From Kutzneria viridogrisea (GTDB taxonomy: Bacteria; Actinomycetota; Actinomycetes; Mycobacteriales; Pseudonocardiaceae), in the NCBI GenBank assembly GCA_014138725.1, contig JACJID010000003.1, positions 930,001 to 994,000 of the forward strand: a stretch of 64,000 nucleotides of DNA, read 5' to 3'. How positions within the stretch are numbered: the first letter of the stretch is position 1; each line of letters starts with the position of its first letter. Positions 15,145 to 22,433 of the stretch are shown one piece after another. The translations under genes were made by a program, and so were the position numbers. Under the pieces are notes generated by a model. That model did no database searches and was not told where the DNA came from. It saw nothing but the letters and a program-made list of their open reading frames with translations.

Positions 15145-15611
15145 GAGTCTTCTCCTAGTCGACATGGAGAACGCGATAGTGACACTCCAGACATGTGCAC
15201 GATTCGTGACAAACCATAGTCCGCGAACCGGTTAGGCTTGATGTCGGCGGGACTTGCTGAACCTGACCCATTTTCTCCAGTCAAGAAAACGACCCGACCG
15301 CGTCTCCAACGCAGTCTCCAATGAGACGTCCAACCTGCCCTGGCAGTAAGGGCATGGTCTCAGAGTCGAGCGTGTCAGGTGTCCGTCACAAGGGGCTATT
15401 CACGCGGCCTCGCCTGGCGCAATATCAGGATGTTCCCACGGTTCCAAAACCGGCGACGAGCATCGTTGGCGCTCATCCTGTTGATCTGCCTGTCCGGCGA
15501 GGGCACGGTGTTGGGCTTGCGCGAAGCACGCGGCGTTCTGGCAGGCACACTGCCGCTGGTAGTCCATGGCCCACCGCGCGCGCCCTGCCCCGGCCGGAGC
15601 GGCGCCCGGCG
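15145..15611. other. 467 bp without a convincing gene
   Basis: The first 100 bp should hold the promoter of the leftward LTD-like gene. The rest has only short, poorly composed frames on both strands. Since integrase remains begin at about 15624, this stretch may be the decayed body of the same mobile element. I see no RNA gene or clear repeat. Confidence 0.4.
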
Positions 15612-15623
15612 GGGGCCGCCTTG

Positions 15624-15807
15624 ATGGACAAGACGGGGCTGTCTGAGCGGACCAGCCCAGCCCCACGCCGAGGTGCCCATGACCCAGGACAGGTACGTGG
15701 GCCGGAAGATCGCCCGAACGGGTGCCGCCGCGCTCCTGGAGCAGTTCGGGCAGGGGATGGGGAGCCCTGGAACAGGTCAGGCCCCGTACACTGTGTACGG
15801 GGCCTGA
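15624..15807 (+). pseudogene. Remnant of a second tyrosine integrase (C-terminal part) beside tRNA-Asn
   Basis: In one frame from 15624 the text reads MDKTGLSERTSPA. A shift into another frame near 15655 continues AQPHAEVPMTQDRYVGRKIA then RTGAAALLEQFG, ending at TGA 15807. This matches the C-terminus of actinobacterial AICE/phage integrases, where an AGLS-type helix is followed by LGHA.xSMTQDxYMGRK and A.LLE. The box I helices and the catalytic His-x-x-Arg segment are not recognisable, and the join needs a frameshift or deletion. The remnant ends 14 bp from the 3' end of tRNA-Asn, the expected site of an integrated element. Confidence 0.65.
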
Positions 15808-15810
15808 CCT
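15774..15810. terminator. Near-perfect 37-nt palindrome, bidirectional terminator
   Basis: 18-nt arms (15774-15791 and 15793-15810) are exact reverse complements about a single base; in RNA a 3-5 nt loop would open. It lies 10 bp past the 3' end of the leftward tRNA-Asn and overlaps the last codons of the integrase remnant, so it can end transcripts from both sides. It shares CAGGCCCCGT with the terminator at 14417. Confidence 0.75.
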
Positions 15811-15820
15811 GGGGTTACTG

Positions 15821-15893
15821 CTCCTCCAGTTGGACTCGAACCAACAACCCTGCGATTAACAGTCGCATGCTCTGCCAATTGAGCTATGGAGGA
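15821..15893 (-). tRNA. tRNA-Asn (anticodon GTT)
   Basis: Acceptor TCCTCCA / TGGAGGA with discriminator G, D-arm GCTCAATTGGCAGAGC, anticodon loop CTGTTAA with GTT, T-arm GTTGGTTCGAGTCCAAC. CCA is not encoded. The sequence closely follows the bacterial tRNA-Asn pattern. An integrase remnant abuts the 3' side. Confidence 0.95.
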
Positions 15894-16047
15894 ATGTTCT
15901 GTTGTTGCCGGCCGGTGGTGTTCCGCTCGACTGAGGAGAACTTTACCCCATGCCGCGAAGGGGGTTTCACGGACCCCCCTGAAGCGGGTAGGGGTAGGGC
16001 AGGATGGGTCCCGGCCGGACACCCGGCCAGCGATGCGGAGGGTGAGC

Positions 16048-16218
16048 ATGAGGGGTTTTCTGCTCGGCGTGGCCGTGGGGTACGTACTGGGAACTCGTGC
16101 AGGTCGGGAGCGGTACGAGCAGTTGGCCCGGGCCTACCGCAGGGCGGTTGACCACCCGCTGGTGCAGGGCATGGCGGGCATCGTCCGCGCGAAGCTGGGG
16201 GCCCGCAACGGCGCGTGA
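16048..16218 (+). CDS. 56-aa YtxH-like protein
   Basis: Starts at ATG 16048 with GGAGGG 6 nt upstream. The N-terminus MRGFLLGVAVGYVLGTRAGR contains a short hydrophobic stretch with the GxxxGxxxGxRAGR pattern of YtxH-like small actinobacterial proteins, followed by an amphipathic helix (ERYEQLARAYRRAVDHPLVQ). Probably membrane-associated; function unknown. Its stop directly abuts the stop of the convergent methyltransferase. Confidence 0.75.
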   Translation: MRGFLLGVAVGYVLGTRAGRERYEQLARAYRRAVDHPLVQGMAGIVRAKLGARNGA

Positions 16219-16986
16219 TCAAGATCGCACGCGGGCCACGACGAACACCCGGCGGAACGGGAACCACGTGGTGCCGTCGGGCCGCGGCGGGTACGCCTCA
16301 CGCAGGCTGACGGCCAGCTCGGCGCGGAAGCGCTGCCAGGAGGGCTCGTCCAGGGCCGCACGGATCGGCCGCAGCGCGGTGCCGCTGACCCACTCCAGCA
16401 CCGGGTCAGGCCCGGACAACCGCTGCAGGTAGGTCGTCTCCCAGGCGTCCACCTCGCAGCCCGCGTCAAGCAGCAGGTCGGCGTACGCCTCCGGCTCGAG
16501 CACGGTGAGCACCTCGCGCAGCGGCACCTGCGCGAGCGCCGCACGCCACTGCGGCGCCGCGAGCAGCTCACGGATGCGCACGTGCGAGGGCGCGGCGAAG
16601 TTGCCGGGCACCTGCATGGCGATCCACGCGCCCGCGGGCAGTTCCTCGGCCCAGCGGCGCAGCAGCGCGGTGTGCCCGGTGACCCACTGCAACACGGCGT
16701 TGCACACCACGAGGTCGGTGTCCGGCTTGGGGTGCCAATCGGCCACATCGGCGACTTCGGCCGCAATGCCCCGCTCCCGCGCCGCCGCGACCATCTCCGC
16801 CGAGGAGTCCGAGGCCTCCAGCACGGCCCCGGGCCAGCGCTGGGCCAGCGTCTCGGTGAGGTTGCCCGGCCCGCAGCCGAGGTCGACCACCCGCCGGGGT
16901 GAGGTGGCGCCCACCCGGGACATCAGCTCGTGGAACGGCCGCGACCGGTGGTCGGTGAAGGACAGGTACTTGGCGGGGTCCCACAT
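16219..16986 (-). CDS. tam: Trans-aconitate 2-methyltransferase
   Basis: 255 aa from ATG 16986, chosen because GGAGG lies 6 nt upstream; the ATG at 16998 precedes that site. Motif I of class I SAM methyltransferases is VVDLGCGPGNLTETLAQRWP, followed by LEASDSSAEMVAAAR and DTDLVVCNAVLQWV. MWDPAKYLSF at the N-terminus, the aromatic WETTYLQRL and the ending YPPRPDGTTWFPFRRVFVVA are characteristic of Tam, which methylates trans-aconitate and relieves aconitase inhibition. The upstream region has a CGTACGTACG palindrome (about 17006-17015) that may be regulatory. Confidence 0.9.
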   Translation of the reverse strand: MWDPAKYLSFTDHRSRPFHELMSRVGATSPRRVVDLGCGPGNLTETLAQRWPGAVLEASDSSAEMVAAARERGIAAEVADVADWHPKPDTDLVVCNAVLQWVTGHTALLRRWAEELPAGAWIAMQVPGNFAAPSHVRIRELLAAPQWRAALAQVPLREVLTVLEPEAYADLLLDAGCEVDAWETTYLQRLSGPDPVLEWVSGTALRPIRAALDEPSWQRFRAELAVSLREAYPPRPDGTTWFPFRRVFVVARVRS

Positions 16987-17061
16987 GTCAGCCTCCATAA
17001 AAACCGTACGTACGTCTTTTATAGCGGACAGACCGCTGCCGCACCAGGGTCCTGCCCGGGA

Positions 17062-17559
17062 TCAGCTCAGCGGCAGCTTGGCCGACACGCGGGCCGCCAG
17101 CTCGGCGACGGCCTGGGCGTCGGTACCGGGGTCGGCGCGGACCTGCAGCACCACCCCGTCCCGGCCGGGCACCCTGCGCTGCACGAACCACGCCGCACCA
17201 CCGGGCAGCTCGTGCCGGTGCCGGGCGGTGATCGACCCGGTCACCTTGCGGTGCACGGCCTCGGGCAGCCGGCCCGGCCGCTCCAGCGGGTACCGGCGGG
17301 GCGACTGGTCGGTGAGCAGCACGGCTTGACCGGCCTGACCGGTCTGCTCGGCGACGACCACGGTGAGCACGCCGTTGCCCCAGGTGGCCTTGCTGATCAG
17401 GTGCCAGCCGACCCGGCCCAGCCCGGGCAGCCACAGCCCGGCCGTGGTGGCGACCAGCTCGCCGCCGACCGCGAGCACGTGCTCCTCGGCGTCGAGCTCA
17501 CCGGTGAAGCCCTCGGGCAGCTCCGCGGCACCGGTCAACCGCCGCCACAGGCCCCTCAC
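17062..17559 (-). CDS. Conserved hypothetical protein downstream of dnaG
   Basis: 165 aa, starting at a GTG that overlaps the dnaG stop as GTGA (17556-17559), so translation is coupled. Beta-rich sequence: AAELPEGFTGELDAEEHVLA, GGELVATTAGLWLPGLGRVG, WHLISKATWGNGVLTVVVAE, then a conserved PRRYPLERPGRLPEAVHRKV and VTGSI segment. Actinobacterial genomes often carry a protein of this type after primase. No catalytic motif or membrane segment is seen; role unknown. Confidence 0.8.
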   Translation of the reverse strand: MRGLWRRLTGAAELPEGFTGELDAEEHVLAVGGELVATTAGLWLPGLGRVGWHLISKATWGNGVLTVVVAEQTGQAGQAVLLTDQSPRRYPLERPGRLPEAVHRKVTGSITARHRHELPGGAAWFVQRRVPGRDGVVLQVRADPGTDAQAVAELAARVSAKLPLS

Positions 17560-19451
17560 CCGACGGCCTGTTCGCGCAGCGCCTTGCGGTACTGCTCCAG
17601 GGCGACCAGGTCACCGAACAGGGCGTGGTACTCCTCCGCGTCGGAGATCGGGGACAGCCGCTGCAACCGGGACTTCAGCTCGGTCACCTGCGTGGCGACC
17701 AGCCCTTCCTGCAACACGGCGATGATGCTCTCCACGTACCGGAAGTCGACCTCGGACTTGACCTGCAACGGCTCCACCGACAGCTCGGTGAGCAGGCTGC
17801 GCACGCTCTGGTGGCTGATGTGCCCGCTGACCGTGTCGACCAGCGCGGGGCCGGACACCCCGCAGGAGGCACCGCCCGCGGCCACGATCGCCTCGTGCAG
17901 CGCGCGGTAGGCCGGGTGCGTGAACACGTCAGCGGGCAGCGAGTCGTAGTACGGCCCGGCCAGCGCGGACACCTGTAGCGCGATCTTGAGCGCCTCGCGC
18001 TGGGTCACCAACGCGGGATCCTTGGGCGAGGGCCGCTGTGGCCCGCTGACCTCCACGGCCAGCGCGCCCTGGTTCGGGTCCACCGCGGCCCTGCGCGGCT
18101 TGCGCTCCGCGGGCTGCGCGCCGCGCGCCATCTCCCGCACCCTGGTCACCACCGAGGCCTCGTACGGCCCACCGACCAGACCGGCCAGCATGGTGGCGTA
18201 CCGGTCACGGCGCGAGGTGTCCTTGAGCTGGGCGACGAAGGGCACCGTGCGCTCCAGCGCGGCGACCTGCCCGTCCACCGAGTCGAGGTCGTACTCCCTG
18301 AGCAGGCTGCGGATGGCGAACTCCACCAGGGACTGGCGGCGGGCCACCAGGTCCTTCACCGCGGCGTCCCCCTTGGCCTGCCGCAGCTCGCAGGGGTCCA
18401 TGCCCTCCGGGGCGACCGCCACGTAGGTCTGGCCGACGAACTGCTGCTCGTCCTCGAACGCCTTGAGCGCCGCCTTCTGCCCCGCCGCGTCCCCGTCGAA
18501 GGTGAAGATCACCTCGCCGCGGTAGAACTTGTCGTCCATCAGCAGCCTGCGCAGCACGGCCATGTGGTCGCCGCCGAAGGCGGTGCCGCAGGAGGCCACG
18601 GCGGTGGGCACCCCGGACAGGTGCATGGCCATCACGTCGGTGTAGCCCTCGACCACGACCACCTGGTGGCGCTTGGCGATCTCCCGCTTGGCCAGGTCCA
18701 GCCCGAACAGCACCTGGGACTTCTTGAAGATCGGGGTCTCGGCGGTGTTGACGTACTTGGCCTCGATCGCGTCGTCCTCGAACAGCCTGCGCGCGCCGAA
18801 ACCGACCACGTCCCCGCCCAGTTCCTTGAGCGGCCACAGCAGCCGCCGGTGGAACCGGTCGATCGGACCGCGCCTGCCCTCCTTGGACAGTCCCGCCTTG
18901 TAGAGCTCGGCGAGCTCGAAGCCGCGACCAAGCAGGTGCTTGGTCAGCAGGTCCCAGCCCGCCGGCGCGAAGCCGCAGCCGAAGGTGGCCGCGGCGGACT
19001 CGTCGAAACCACGCTGCGCCAGGAACTCCCGCGCGGGCATGGCCTCCGGGGTGCGCAGCTGCTCGGCGTAGAACTCGGCGGCGGCGCGGTGCGCGTCGAG
19101 CATCCGGCTGCGGGTGCCCCGGTCACGCTGGACGCTGGCCCCGCCGCCCTCGTAGGTCAGCTGGATGCCGACCCGCTCGGCCAGCCGCTCCACCGACTCG
19201 ATGAAGCTGAGGTGGTCGATCTTCATCACGAAGGCGATGACGTCCCCGCCCTCGCCGCAGCCGAAGCAGTGGAAGGTGCCGTGTGAGGGCCGGACGTTGA
19301 AGGAGGGGGTCTTCTCGTCGTGGAACGGGCACAGCCCCTTGAGCGCACCACCACCGGCACCGCGCAGCGCGACGTAGTCGCCGACGACCTCGTCGATCCG
19401 GTTGCGGTCGCGGACCTCTGCGATGTCGCTGTCCCGGATGCGTCCTGCCAC
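17556..19451 (-). CDS. dnaG: DNA primase
   Basis: 631 aa from GTG 19451 (MAGRIRDSDIAEVRDRNRID). The CHC2 zinc ribbon is CPFHDEKTPSF...FHCFGCGEGGD, followed by the RNA-polymerase/TOPRIM core (VVVEGYTDVMAMH, FTFDGDAAGQKAA) and a helical C-terminal domain that binds DnaB helicase. It makes RNA primers for replication. An open frame continues upstream of 19451 but it lies antisense to the sigma factor gene and is not part of the protein. Coupled to the downstream hypothetical gene by a GTGA overlap. Confidence 0.97.
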   Translation of the reverse strand: MAGRIRDSDIAEVRDRNRIDEVVGDYVALRGAGGGALKGLCPFHDEKTPSFNVRPSHGTFHCFGCGEGGDVIAFVMKIDHLSFIESVERLAERVGIQLTYEGGGASVQRDRGTRSRMLDAHRAAAEFYAEQLRTPEAMPAREFLAQRGFDESAAATFGCGFAPAGWDLLTKHLLGRGFELAELYKAGLSKEGRRGPIDRFHRRLLWPLKELGGDVVGFGARRLFEDDAIEAKYVNTAETPIFKKSQVLFGLDLAKREIAKRHQVVVVEGYTDVMAMHLSGVPTAVASCGTAFGGDHMAVLRRLLMDDKFYRGEVIFTFDGDAAGQKAALKAFEDEQQFVGQTYVAVAPEGMDPCELRQAKGDAAVKDLVARRQSLVEFAIRSLLREYDLDSVDGQVAALERTVPFVAQLKDTSRRDRYATMLAGLVGGPYEASVVTRVREMARGAQPAERKPRRAAVDPNQGALAVEVSGPQRPSPKDPALVTQREALKIALQVSALAGPYYDSLPADVFTHPAYRALHEAIVAAGGASCGVSGPALVDTVSGHISHQSVRSLLTELSVEPLQVKSEVDFRYVESIIAVLQEGLVATQVTELKSRLQRLSPISDAEEYHALFGDLVALEQYRKALREQAVG

Positions 19452-19508
19452 GCCACGAGTGTAGGCGCCCGGGTGTCGGCGCCCAGGCGATGGTGCAGGA
19501 TCAGTGCC

Positions 19509-20417
19509 ATGTCCCTGGCCGAGGAGGAGTTGGCCCAGCGCTTCACCGAGCACCGGGCCCACCTGGTGGGTGTGGCCTACCGCCTGACCGGGCGGCTGGG
19601 CGAGGCCGAGGACGCGGTGCAGGAGGCGTGGCTGCGGCTGGCGGGCCGCGCCGAGTCCGAGCGGGCGGCGATCCTCGACCTGCGCGCGTGGCTGACCACC
19701 GTGGTGGGCCGGATCTGCCTGGACCAGCTCCGCTCGGCGAGGGCACGGCGGGAGCGCTACGTGGGTCCGTGGCTGCCCGAGCCACTGGTCACCCCGATCG
19801 AGGGCGGGGACCCGCTGGACGTGGTCGTGCGCGAGGACGGGGTGCGCATGGCGGCCATGGTGGTGCTGCACGAGCTGACGCCCGAGCAGCGCGTGGCCTT
19901 CGTGCTGCACGACGCGTTCGGCGTGCCGTTCCCGGAGATCGCCGCCACGCTGGGCTGCTCGCCCGCGGCGGCACGCCAGCACGCCTCGCGCGCCCGCAAG
20001 GCCGTCGGCGACGCGGACGCGCCCAGCCGCGTGGACCTGGCCGAGCAGCAGGCCGTCCTGGAGCAGTTCATGCTCGCGCTGGCCGCGGGCGACACCGAGG
20101 CGGTGCTGCGGGTGCTGCACCCGGATGTCGTGGTGGTCGGCGACGGCGGAGGCCTGGCCCGCACCGCGCGCCGGGTCGTCAGCGGAGCGGAGAAGGTGGC
20201 CCGCTTCGCGCTCGGACTGCTGTCCAGCTACGGCGCCGAGGCGCTGTCCGCGTATCGGGTCGTGCTGGTCAACGGGGACCTGGGCATGCTCACAGCGGGG
20301 GTGGACGCGCGGCGCCGGCTCGACCGCCGCGTGTCCTGTTTCGCCCTGCGCGAGGGGAAGATCGTCGGGATCTACGACGTGGCCAACCCGGACAAGCTCA
20401 GCCGCGTTCCGTTCTGA
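19509..20417 (+). CDS. ECF41-type sigma factor with SnoaL-like C-terminal domain
   Basis: 302 aa from ATG 19509. Sigma region 2 (FTEHRAHLVGVAYRLTGRLG, EAEDAVQEAWLRL) and region 4 (LHELTPEQRVAFVLHDAFGV, AATLGCSPAAARQHASRARK) are followed by an NTF2/SnoaL-like extension of about 120 residues containing VGDGGG and ending NPDKLSRVPF (about 293-302). DGGG and NPDKL are the signature motifs of ECF41 sigma factors, whose C-terminal domain replaces an anti-sigma factor. The convergent gene encodes the usual ECF41 target, a carboxymuconolactone-decarboxylase-like protein, and its promoter matches the ECF41 consensus. The trigger is unknown. Confidence 0.93.
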   Translation: MSLAEEELAQRFTEHRAHLVGVAYRLTGRLGEAEDAVQEAWLRLAGRAESERAAILDLRAWLTTVVGRICLDQLRSARARRERYVGPWLPEPLVTPIEGGDPLDVVVREDGVRMAAMVVLHELTPEQRVAFVLHDAFGVPFPEIAATLGCSPAAARQHASRARKAVGDADAPSRVDLAEQQAVLEQFMLALAAGDTEAVLRVLHPDVVVVGDGGGLARTARRVVSGAEKVARFALGLLSSYGAEALSAYRVVLVNGDLGMLTAGVDARRRLDRRVSCFALREGKIVGIYDVANPDKLSRVPF

Positions 20418-20970
20418 CCGGGACCCGGCAGGCCTCGCCGGAGGTGAAGCCCTGGTCCACGATGCCCAGCGCGCTGTTCATCCTGGCGCGCATGTTCTCC
20501 AGTGCGATCAGGTAGGTCAGCTCCAGCACACCCGCGTGCCCGAGTTCGGCGGCCAGCACCGCGACCTGCTCGTCGGTCACGGCCACCGGCGAGGCGGTCA
20601 TCGCGTCGGCGTAGGCCAGCGCCCTGCGCTCCAGTTCGGTGTAGCGGGGTGAGGTGGCGTAGGCGTCGATCTCACGGAGCCGATCCACGTCCAGACCGCT
20701 CAACCGCTGGAGCATCGTGCCGAAGTCCACGCACCAGGAGCAGCTCAGGTGCGCCGCCACCCGGTACACGACCAGCTGGCGCAGGCTCTCCGGCAGCACC
20801 TTGGCACCGCGCTGCACGGCCAGTTCGTGCCGTGCGGCGGCCATCATCAGCCTGGGGTGGTTGGCCGCCACGGCGACCGGCTCCGGCACAGCCCCGTACC
20901 GCCCTCGGGCGATGCGGAACAGCACCTTGGTCAGCAGGGACGTGCGCGTTGCCGCCGGAATTCTCGTCAT
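20398..20970 (-). CDS. Carboxymuconolactone decarboxylase/AhpD-family protein, ECF41 target
   Basis: 190 aa from ATG 20970. The AhpD-type active-site motif is AHLSCSWCVDFGTMLQRLSG (CxxC plus downstream Asp/His region), with the flanking helices RRALAYADAMTASPVAVTDE and ELGHAGVLELTYLIALENMR. Such proteins act as peroxidase-linked disulfide oxidoreductases or decarboxylases. It is the classic COE partner of ECF41 sigma factors, overlaps the sigma gene's 3' end by 20 nt, and has an ECF41-consensus promoter 9-35 bp upstream of the start codon. With the -10 so close to the ATG, the transcript is probably leaderless or nearly so. Confidence 0.9.
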   Translation of the reverse strand: MTRIPAATRTSLLTKVLFRIARGRYGAVPEPVAVAANHPRLMMAAARHELAVQRGAKVLPESLRQLVVYRVAAHLSCSWCVDFGTMLQRLSGLDVDRLREIDAYATSPRYTELERRALAYADAMTASPVAVTDEQVAVLAAELGHAGVLELTYLIALENMRARMNSALGIVDQGFTSGEACRVPVRTERG

Positions 20971-20978
20971 ACCCCTGG

Positions 20979-21005
20979 GACGAGACAGCCCGTGCTGGTG
21001 TGACA
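20979..21005 (-). promoter_or_regulatory. ECF41-dependent promoter
   Basis: On the minus strand, TGTCACA (21005-20999) is followed after exactly 16 nt by CGTC (20982-20979), the published consensus for ECF41 promoters. It points at the carboxymuconolactone-decarboxylase-like gene starting at 20970. The serpin gene's stop (21007) lies just upstream, so the promoter fills the 36-bp gap. Confidence 0.85.
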
Positions 21006-21006
21006 G

Positions 21007-22113
21007 CTACTGCGGGTGCACCACCCTGGCCACGAAGTACGGCACCCCGGTCTCCCGGTGGCGGATCACGAGCAGGAACGGCCGGTCCACGTCCACGACC
21101 ACCGGGTCGCTGGGCGCCGCCATGGACATCATGCGCATGGTCACGGCGGTGGCCGCGGCGCCCTCCAGCCCCTTCTCGTCGATCTTGAGCACCGACTCGT
21201 GCAGCACGTCGTCCACGTACAACCGAGGGTCCGGGCACAGTCGTGTCAGACCGGCCTCGCCGCGCCGGAACATGCCCTGCACGCCCATCTCGACCAGGGG
21301 CCGCTTGAGGCTGGCCCGGGTGCTGGCGCTGAGTTTGGGCAGCGACAACTGGATCCGCACCGAGCTGGGCGCGGCCACCAGTGCGCTCAGCGCAGCGGCG
21401 TCCAACGCGGGTTCGGCCTCGATGAGCGGGGCGTCGGGCAGCAGCACAACCGCCTCGACCCCGCCCGCCGCGGGCAGGGTCACGACCTGCCAGCCCCGCT
21501 CGTGGGCGTAGCCGAGTCGTTGGGTCAACCGCATGGTCGGCGTGTAGTAGGTGCCGGTCGGCGCGCGGAACGGCCTGTCCTCGGTCTCCTGCTCGGCGAA
21601 CTCGTGCTGCCACGCCGCCTTCAGGTACAGCGCGTTGACCAGTGCGGCCACCGTGTCGGGCAGGATGGCCTGCGGGGGGATCAGCTCCGGAATCAGGCCC
21701 CTGGTCGTCTCGGCCACATCGGTGTTGATCAGCTTGCGGGCGTCCTCGGGCGCGTCGGTGAACGGCGCACCCCGGACCGCCCCGCCCGGCCAGCGCGCCA
21801 GCTCCCCGGCGAACTCCCGGCGGATCGGCAGGTCCTCCACGGCCCACAGCGTGTTGGACGCCACCAGCACCGGCTGCTCACCGCGGTGCCATTCGTCCAG
21901 CTCCGAGGCGGCCGTCAGCAACGCCGCGTGCGCACCGAGATCGCCATCGGCCGCACCGAGCAGCGCGGTCACCAACTCGGTGCGTGTCGCTCCCTCGGCA
22001 CCGGTCGCGGTCAGCCCCAACGCACTGGCCACCGAGTACGGCGACCAACACAGATCGTTGTCGGGGTCGGGATCGACAGCGCGGTGCAACGCGAGGGTGA
22101 ACGCCAGGTCCAC
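21007..22113 (-). CDS. Serpin-family serine protease inhibitor
   Basis: 368 aa from ATG 22113, without a signal peptide. Serpin hallmarks: NDLCWSPYSVASALGLTATG at the N-terminus, LVNALYLKAAWQHEF, and a C-terminal end FLLVIRHRETGVPYFVARVV. The reactive-centre loop starts with the hinge VLKIDEKGLEGAAATAV, with small residues at the P12-P9 positions as in inhibitory serpins. Counting 17 residues from the hinge Glu as in alpha-1-antitrypsin puts Met at P1 and Ser at P1' (about residues 329-330). Likely targets are elastase- or subtilisin-like proteases, probably intracellular. Bacterial serpins are known but sporadic. Confidence 0.92.
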   Translation of the reverse strand: MDLAFTLALHRAVDPDPDNDLCWSPYSVASALGLTATGAEGATRTELVTALLGAADGDLGAHAALLTAASELDEWHRGEQPVLVASNTLWAVEDLPIRREFAGELARWPGGAVRGAPFTDAPEDARKLINTDVAETTRGLIPELIPPQAILPDTVAALVNALYLKAAWQHEFAEQETEDRPFRAPTGTYYTPTMRLTQRLGYAHERGWQVVTLPAAGGVEAVVLLPDAPLIEAEPALDAAALSALVAAPSSVRIQLSLPKLSASTRASLKRPLVEMGVQGMFRRGEAGLTRLCPDPRLYVDDVLHESVLKIDEKGLEGAAATAVTMRMMSMAAPSDPVVVDVDRPFLLVIRHRETGVPYFVARVVHPQ

Positions 22114-22161
22114 GGCACCTCCACGGCTCGGGGTGACCGCGAGTCTGCCACCAGCGGCGGG

Positions 22162-22392
22162 CTAGCGCCGTGGGTCGCGCAATTTGACACTCGTAGGTTG
22201 CACCGGATGGGGTTTGCTTGCCACGTTCGGGTGTGGGCCACGCGACTGTGGTCCCCCCGGCACCGGGGTACGCGGCTCGCGCACCCCCGCCGTGCCACCG
22301 CCCTCCGAACCGCCCCGGCGTCCGCCGCCCACCGGCACCCTGCGGCGCAGCAGGCGCCGCAGCCCTGTTCTGATCGCTCGCATCACACCCAT
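22162..22392 (-). CDS. Small basic protein of unknown function
   Basis: About 76 aa from ATG 22392. ATG 22383 gives 73 aa, and GTG 22437, which overlaps the dgt stop as GTGA, gives 91 aa. The N-terminus MRAIRTGLRRLLRRR is a strongly basic amphipathic helix; the rest is Gly/Pro-rich and low complexity (GGGRRGGSEGGGTAGVREPR). Short proteins with a GLRRLLRRR start and REPRxP turn occur in Pseudonocardiaceae. No function is recognised, and chance coding in GC-rich DNA remains possible. Confidence 0.4.
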   Translation of the reverse strand: MGVMRAIRTGLRRLLRRRVPVGGGRRGGSEGGGTAGVREPRTPVPGGPQSRGPHPNVASKPHPVQPTSVKLRDPRR

Positions 22393-22433
22393 GAGGCCAC
22401 GGTCCCACCGACAGGTCACGGTGGGCTGGACGT

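Noticed and set aside
19452-20120. N-terminal extension of dnaG
   Set aside because: Open upstream of the true GTG start but antisense to the ECF41 sigma gene; the protein starts with the usual AGRIRDSDI.
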